From Planctomycetia bacterium (GTDB taxonomy: Bacteria; Planctomycetota; UBA8108; SXIK01): a stretch of 64,000 nucleotides of DNA. The number at the start of each line of letters is the position of its first letter. Position 1 is the stretch's first letter. The position numbers were made by a program, and so were the translations under genes. The stretch lies in assembly GCA_005772855.1 (NCBI GenBank), contig SXIK01000219.1, positions 1-64,000 of the forward strand, in the 5' to 3' direction. This document shows positions 59,374 through 64,000 of the stretch, one piece after another. Under the pieces are notes generated by a model, which saw only the letters and a list, made by a program, of their open reading frames with translations, was not told the origin of the DNA and searched no databases.

Positions 59374-60996
59374 TTATCGTCGGGTATCCTCGATTGCGGC
59401 CATCGCGGCGTTTCGCCCTGGCGCCCCGAGCACGCCGCCTCCGGGATGCGCGCCCGAGCCGCAGAGGTAGAGGCCCTTCACGGGCGTGCGGTAGCGAGCC
59501 CAGCCGGGAGCCGGCCGCAACCAAAAGAGCTGATCGAGGCTCATCGAGCCGTGGAAAATATTGCCGCCCGTGAGGCCGAAAATGCGCTCGAGGTCGAGCG
59601 GGCTCAGGATGTCTCTCGCGATCACGCTCCGAGTGAAGCCCGGGGCGAACTCCTCGATGACTTTGAAGACACGATCGGCAAAGGCGTCCTTCCGGCCTGG
59701 GTCGTCCCAGGAGCCCTCGGCGAGGCGATACGGTGTGTACTGGACAAAGAGCGAGGCGACGTGCTTGCCCGACGGCGCCAGGCTCGGATCGAGCGAGGTG
59801 GGCAGCGTCATTTCAATCACGGGTCGCGCCGAAGGCCTGCCGGCACAGGCGTCGCGATAGGCAGCCTCGATCTCTTCCAGGGTGGAGACGATGTGCACCG
59901 TGCCCCTGTGCTGTGGCGAGGGATCGTGGCCGGGGAGAGCCTTGAAGCTTGGGAGCCGGTCGAGCGCGAGGTTGATCTTCGTGACAGCGCTCGAGAAGTC
60001 CATCGACTCAATACGTTTCACCAGATCCCCGGTCACGGACTCTCTCGGCGTCAGCTGGAGGAACGTGACCCTCGGGTCTGCGTTCGAAAGCACGAGGCGC
60101 GCCTGGATTTCCGTGCCGTCATCGAGCACGCAGCCGCGGGCCTTGCCGTTCTCGACGAGCACTCGAGACACCGCGATGCCGGTGAAAATCTGCGCGCCGG
60201 CCTTCCGGGCAGCCCTTCCGATCGCCTCGGCGAGCATTCCCATGCCGCCTTGCACGTATCCCCAGACACCCCGGGCTCCGTCCGTCTCTCCCATGACGTG
60301 GTGGAGGAGCACGTATCCGCTTCCTGGAGTGGACGGACTCACCATTGCGCCAATGATGGCGTCGGTTGCGAGCGTGCCGCGAAGAGGCTCCGATTCGAAC
60401 CATCGATCCAGTACCTTGCGGGCCGGAGCGGTCAAGAGTTCAAGGACGAGAGGCAGGTCTTTCCCGAGCTTGAGAGCCCCCCAGCCGAGGCTCGCAAGCT
60501 CCTTCAGCGATTCAAGCTTCTCGATCCAACTTCCTTCCCCAAGATTGGGTGGAGCCTTCTCCAGGATCGGCTCGGCGAAGCGGGCGGCCTTCTCGAGTAG
60601 TGCTTCGTAGCTCCCGAGCGCCTCGGCATCTCGCGTGGAGAACTTCGAGATCTCCCTGTGATTCAAAGCCGAATCCGGGCCCAGGAACAGGTGGCGGCCG
60701 TCCGCGCACGGAGTAAAGGAGGACGGGTTGCGCGGAAGCATGGTGAAGCCATGGCTCTTCAGCTCCAGGTCACGGATGATCTGGGGCCGAAAGAGGCTGT
60801 TGACATAGGCCGCCCGGGAAAACTTGAAGCCCGGAACGATCTCCTCGGTGACAGCGGCGCCGCCGAGCAAGTGCCTCCGCTCGAGAACGGCAACCGACAG
60901 CTTTGCTCGGGCCAGGTAGGCGGCCGCCACCAGGCCGTTGTGGCCGCCGCCAATGACGATCGCGTCAACCGCTCGGGGCAAAGTGGGATTCGGCAT
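59374..60996 (-). CDS. FAD-dependent oxidoreductase, phytoene-desaturase/PYROXD2-like
   Basis: VDAIVIGGGHNGLVAAAYLARAKLSVAVLERRHLLGGAAVTEEIVPGFKFS; C-terminal LYLCGSGAHPGGGVLGAPGRNAA. Confidence 0.94.
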   Translation of the reverse strand: MPNPTLPRAVDAIVIGGGHNGLVAAAYLARAKLSVAVLERRHLLGGAAVTEEIVPGFKFSRAAYVNSLFRPQIIRDLELKSHGFTMLPRNPSSFTPCADGRHLFLGPDSALNHREISKFSTRDAEALGSYEALLEKAARFAEPILEKAPPNLGEGSWIEKLESLKELASLGWGALKLGKDLPLVLELLTAPARKVLDRWFESEPLRGTLATDAIIGAMVSPSTPGSGYVLLHHVMGETDGARGVWGYVQGGMGMLAEAIGRAARKAGAQIFTGIAVSRVLVENGKARGCVLDDGTEIQARLVLSNADPRVTFLQLTPRESVTGDLVKRIESMDFSSAVTKINLALDRLPSFKALPGHDPSPQHRGTVHIVSTLEEIEAAYRDACAGRPSARPVIEMTLPTSLDPSLAPSGKHVASLFVQYTPYRLAEGSWDDPGRKDAFADRVFKVIEEFAPGFTRSVIARDILSPLDLERIFGLTGGNIFHGSMSLDQLFWLRPAPGWARYRTPVKGLYLCGSGAHPGGGVLGAPGRNAAMAAIEDTRR

Positions 60997-61001
60997 GGCG
61001 G

Positions 61002-61127
61002 GATTCTACACGCCCCTGGGGGGAGGAAGACTTTCTCCTCGGCGCTCGACAAGCGCCGGGCGCCTCCGGTGCCGATGGTGGGTGAGCGTTGGCCACGGTG
61101 CCCCAATCATGGCCGCGTAGAGTATCT
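61002..61127 (+). repeat. Type II dispersed intergenic repeat, copy F
   Basis: GGGGGGAGGAAGACTTTCTCCTCGGCGCTCGACAAGCGCCGGGCGCCTCCGGTGCCGATGGTGGGTGAGCGTTGGCCACGGTGCCCCAATCATGGCCGCG; aligned to E, B2, C. Confidence 0.88.
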
Positions 61128-61208
61128 CCGGCACGCCCGATCGTGGCCCCATCCCACAGGCACGACGCCGTTCCTTCTCCTCTGTCTCCGCCGTAAGCCC
61201 GGCGTTGT

Positions 61209-62309
61209 TCAGAACTCCTTGCTGAATCCGAACGTCACCAGGTAGAGGGTATCGGACCGCTCAAAGCCCGGCGTTGGGGTGTTATCCCACTTCCAGTTGA
61301 CCTGGAACGTGGCGACGAGCCCCTGCCAAATGTTGAACCGCACGCCCTGCTGGCTGTTGATATAAAGGTCTTCGGACTTTTCGAGGCCAGGGTAGCCTTC
61401 ATGGTAGTGAAAGAGGGTCAGTTGCTTCGGGAGGATTGGCCAGTCGAACTTGACGGCCCAGCGAGCTGACACGAACGTGTCGTCCGGGGAGCTCTTGTGG
61501 TCTTCGCTGAAGTAAGCGATACCGGCTTCACCAAAGAGCTGCATTTCGCGGAAGTTCTCGCCCTTGAAGTCGCCTTTGTCGATGAACTGATAACCGGGAC
61601 CGGTTGAGAGCGCTGTTCGCAGGCTGAGGTCCTGGAAACCGTCGTGCTCGAAGAGCGCGCTGGCATACCAAAAAAATCTCTGCGTGAGGAAGAAGTCATA
61701 CTTCATTCCCGCAGCGCCGTTTCTCAGAGTTACGCCGCTGTCGTTGTCACCGTAGTTGTAGCTTCCGTGGATGTTGAGACGCTGCCGCTCGCTGCGGGCC
61801 TCGAACTCGCCGAAGGCGCTGGCCGTACGGTTGTTGGAGTTGCCGTCGCTGATTGAAACTCCGACTCCCGAGTTGATCTTGAAGTCGATCGGCTTCTTCT
61901 CGACGTTCACGGTCCTTACGTCCGCCATGGCGACCGTCACGGGGCTCACTGAGGCGTCGGTGCGGATCGTGAGGTTGTCGCCCTGAACTCCGGCGATCGA
62001 GCCCTTGAACACGCTGTCCTTGACGGCGATGGGCAACGGCCTCGTGGGGGACGTCCTGATGTCCGCCACCTCGGCCCATTTGACCTTGATGACATCGTCC
62101 ACGGCTGCGAATGCGCTCTTCACGGTGACGACGCCGTCCTTGACATTCACGACATCGCCGATGAGCTTGCTGCCGTTCTTGAGCGTGACCTCGTCCAGGG
62201 TGGGCGACGCCTGCTCAGCTGAGCCCTGTGCCAACGCTCCGGGGGCACAGGAAATACTCAGGACGAATGCGAGGGTTGACGCTGTCGTTTTGAAGATGTT
62301 CTTGCTCAT
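61209..62309 (-). CDS. DUF481 domain-containing outer-membrane-like protein
   Basis: Signal peptide; TLKNGSKLIGDVVNVKDGVVTVKSAFAAVDDVIKVKWAEVADI; beta-barrel-like C-terminus ending in F. Confidence 0.88.
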   Translation of the reverse strand: MSKNIFKTTASTLAFVLSISCAPGALAQGSAEQASPTLDEVTLKNGSKLIGDVVNVKDGVVTVKSAFAAVDDVIKVKWAEVADIRTSPTRPLPIAVKDSVFKGSIAGVQGDNLTIRTDASVSPVTVAMADVRTVNVEKKPIDFKINSGVGVSISDGNSNNRTASAFGEFEARSERQRLNIHGSYNYGDNDSGVTLRNGAAGMKYDFFLTQRFFWYASALFEHDGFQDLSLRTALSTGPGYQFIDKGDFKGENFREMQLFGEAGIAYFSEDHKSSPDDTFVSARWAVKFDWPILPKQLTLFHYHEGYPGLEKSEDLYINSQQGVRFNIWQGLVATFQVNWKWDNTPTPGFERSDTLYLVTFGFSKEF

Positions 62310-62680
62310 TGTGTTGGGTAGCAAAAAAGACTGGAATCAAGATGCTCGAGCCTGGTTAAAAAAATAGTGAAGGACAACTAACCGCAGAGGGTAGCAAAGG
62401 TTCTGACATCGCTGCAAGGGCCTCTAGACCTTGATGCCAGGGATTTCCTGGATTCGTTGACTTTTCCGGAAGGATCCCTATATTCTTGGCCCCGAGTTGG
62501 GCCAAGATTTCATGTGGAGGACTTTGGACACAGTGAAGACGCAGTCCTGGTGTTGGCGTGGCAGGAGGCTCGAATGCCGCGCCTCGAGGGCACGTGGGTG
62601 GTTCAAGCTTGCTTGCTGCTGCTGTGGCGGCCAGGGTCGTGGATAGTTGGAAGAGATTTTCAGAGAGAGGGAGTTAGCGC

Positions 62681-63100
62681 ATGGGTTTGATCGCAGAGTT
62701 CAAAGAATTTATCCTGAAGGGCAGCGTGGTTGACCTGGCCGTTGGCGTGATCATTGGCGCGGCCTTTGGCGGAGTGGTCAAATCTGCCGTCGACGACGTG
62801 ATGATGCCTCCCCTCGGGTATGTCATGGGAGGCATAGACTTCAAGGACAAGGTCTACGAATTGGCGCCTGCCGGTATACACCCCGTTACCAAGAATGACA
62901 TGAAGGCCACGGTGATCAGCTATGGCAAGTTCCTCAACGCAGTGATCAGCCTTCTGATTCAGGGGGCTGCGATCTTCCTGGTCATCAAGCTCATGAACAA
63001 GATGAAGAAAAAGCCCGCCGCCGTTCCTGCTGGCCCGCCGCCGCTCACGAAAGATCAGGAGCTTCTTTCGGAAATCAAGGAACTGCTCAAGCGGAAGTAG
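62681..63100 (+). CDS. mscL: Large-conductance mechanosensitive channel
   Basis: MGLIAEFKEFILKGSVVDLAVGVIIGAAFGGVVKSAVDDVMMPPLGYVMGGIDF. Confidence 0.97.
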   Translation: MGLIAEFKEFILKGSVVDLAVGVIIGAAFGGVVKSAVDDVMMPPLGYVMGGIDFKDKVYELAPAGIHPVTKNDMKATVISYGKFLNAVISLLIQGAAIFLVIKLMNKMKKKPAAVPAGPPPLTKDQELLSEIKELLKRK

Positions 63101-63230
63101 GCCACAATCGCTTCTTCGGCTCTCGGAGGCGGGGGTGAGTTTCGAGAGAACCTTGAGTTCACTCGGTTCGTCGGGTACTCTCTCGCCCCTTTCCTTTTTC
63201 TGGGCTGGTAACCCTTATCTGGAGGTATCC

Positions 63231-63887
63231 ATGCTTCGGCTCATTATTGCGATCACCCTTTCCTCTCTCGTCGTCTCTTGTGACAAGTTGAACTCAAACA
63301 AGCAGGCGTCTCCCGCGCCGGAGGCTCACCCGCCGACTTCCCATTCCCCTGCAGTCTCAAAGCCGGCCCTTCCTGGCGCCGCCACCGACAAGGTCAAGGC
63401 CACGGCCGCAGACTCAAGCAAGACCGTCGAGAGCGCTGGCTCTGACCTCAAGAAGGCCGCCGACACTGGCGCCGAGAAGGCCAGTGAGGTCGTCGCCACC
63501 GCCAAGGTTGAAGGCTCGAAGGCCGTCGAGGCCGCCAAGGACGTCGCTGCCTCCATGCCCGAGCTCGCGAACCTGACGGAAGGCTCTTTCAGTGTTGAGA
63601 AGCTGAAGGAGATGGCGGGCAACTTCAAGCCCGAGCAGTTGAAGGGCATTGCTGACAAGGTTCTGGTTGTCTTGCAAGAGAAACAGGGCCTCGTCAAGTC
63701 GCTGACGGATCAGATCGGCAAGCTTGGAATCGCCGATGCGCTCAAAAAAGCCGATCTGACGAAACAATTGGCGTCCAACAGCGAGCTCGTCACGGGTCTC
63801 ATGAGCAAGCTGCAAGTGGTGGTGGACAAGTTGAAGGCCAGTGGGCTGGACGTTACGAAGTACGTCAGTGCCTTGACCGGCAAGTAA
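63231..63887 (+). CDS. Lipoprotein with Ala/Lys-rich helical region
   Basis: MLRLIIAITLSSLVVSCDKL lipobox; long A/K/E-rich segment. Confidence 0.8.
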   Translation: MLRLIIAITLSSLVVSCDKLNSNKQASPAPEAHPPTSHSPAVSKPALPGAATDKVKATAADSSKTVESAGSDLKKAADTGAEKASEVVATAKVEGSKAVEAAKDVAASMPELANLTEGSFSVEKLKEMAGNFKPEQLKGIADKVLVVLQEKQGLVKSLTDQIGKLGIADALKKADLTKQLASNSELVTGLMSKLQVVVDKLKASGLDVTKYVSALTGK

Positions 63888-63910
63888 ACTATCCCTCAGT
63901 AGCGCTTGAA

Positions 63911-63951
63911 AAGGGCAGGACCGCGGAATTGCCGGCGGTTCTGCCCTTTTT
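63911..63951 (+). terminator. Rho-independent terminator
   Basis: AAGGGCAGGACCG-cggaattgccgg-CGGTTCTGCCCTTTTT: GC-rich stem followed by T-run, 24 nt after lipoprotein stop. Confidence 0.8.
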
Positions 63952-64000
63952 CATCTGGATCAGTGTTGGTTTCTTTATTCGGCTGGAAGGGGCGCCGAAT

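Overview
This 64 kb, GC-rich bacterial chromosomal window has a Planctomycetota-like gene complement: DUF1552/DUF1592 and DUF1501/DUF1549-DUF1553 pairs, dockerin-like EF-hand secreted proteins, and an ASPIC/UnbV VCBS protein. I support about 45 protein-coding genes covering ~90% of the window. I found no rRNA, tRNA, CRISPR array, transposase or integrase. Recognisable genes include a PLP decarboxylase, two ABC exporter half-transporters, an inositol monophosphatase, an M50 protease, a nucleoside MFS permease, rpiB, a divergent pyruvate kinase, a GAF-type sigma-54 activator, a heparinase II/III-like protein, nfo, a TPR-CHAT protein, an ECF sigma factor and mscL. The strongest unexplained signal is a dispersed family of intergenic repeats (7 copies: 1-118, 7575-7851, 7848-7955, 18934-19057, 29854-30157, 33280-33602, 61002-61127). 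They are built from exchangeable GC-rich hairpin modules, with compensatory base changes in at least one stem, imperfect terminal inverted repeats ending in TA, two end-types, and one copy with type II ends and a type I-like interior. They could be a non-autonomous mobile element, a structured RNA, or both. A second candidate is the CHAT / ECF sigma / secreted lectin-dockerin neighbourhood at 41.9-49.8 kb. All family assignments are by eye from motifs; no database search was run.
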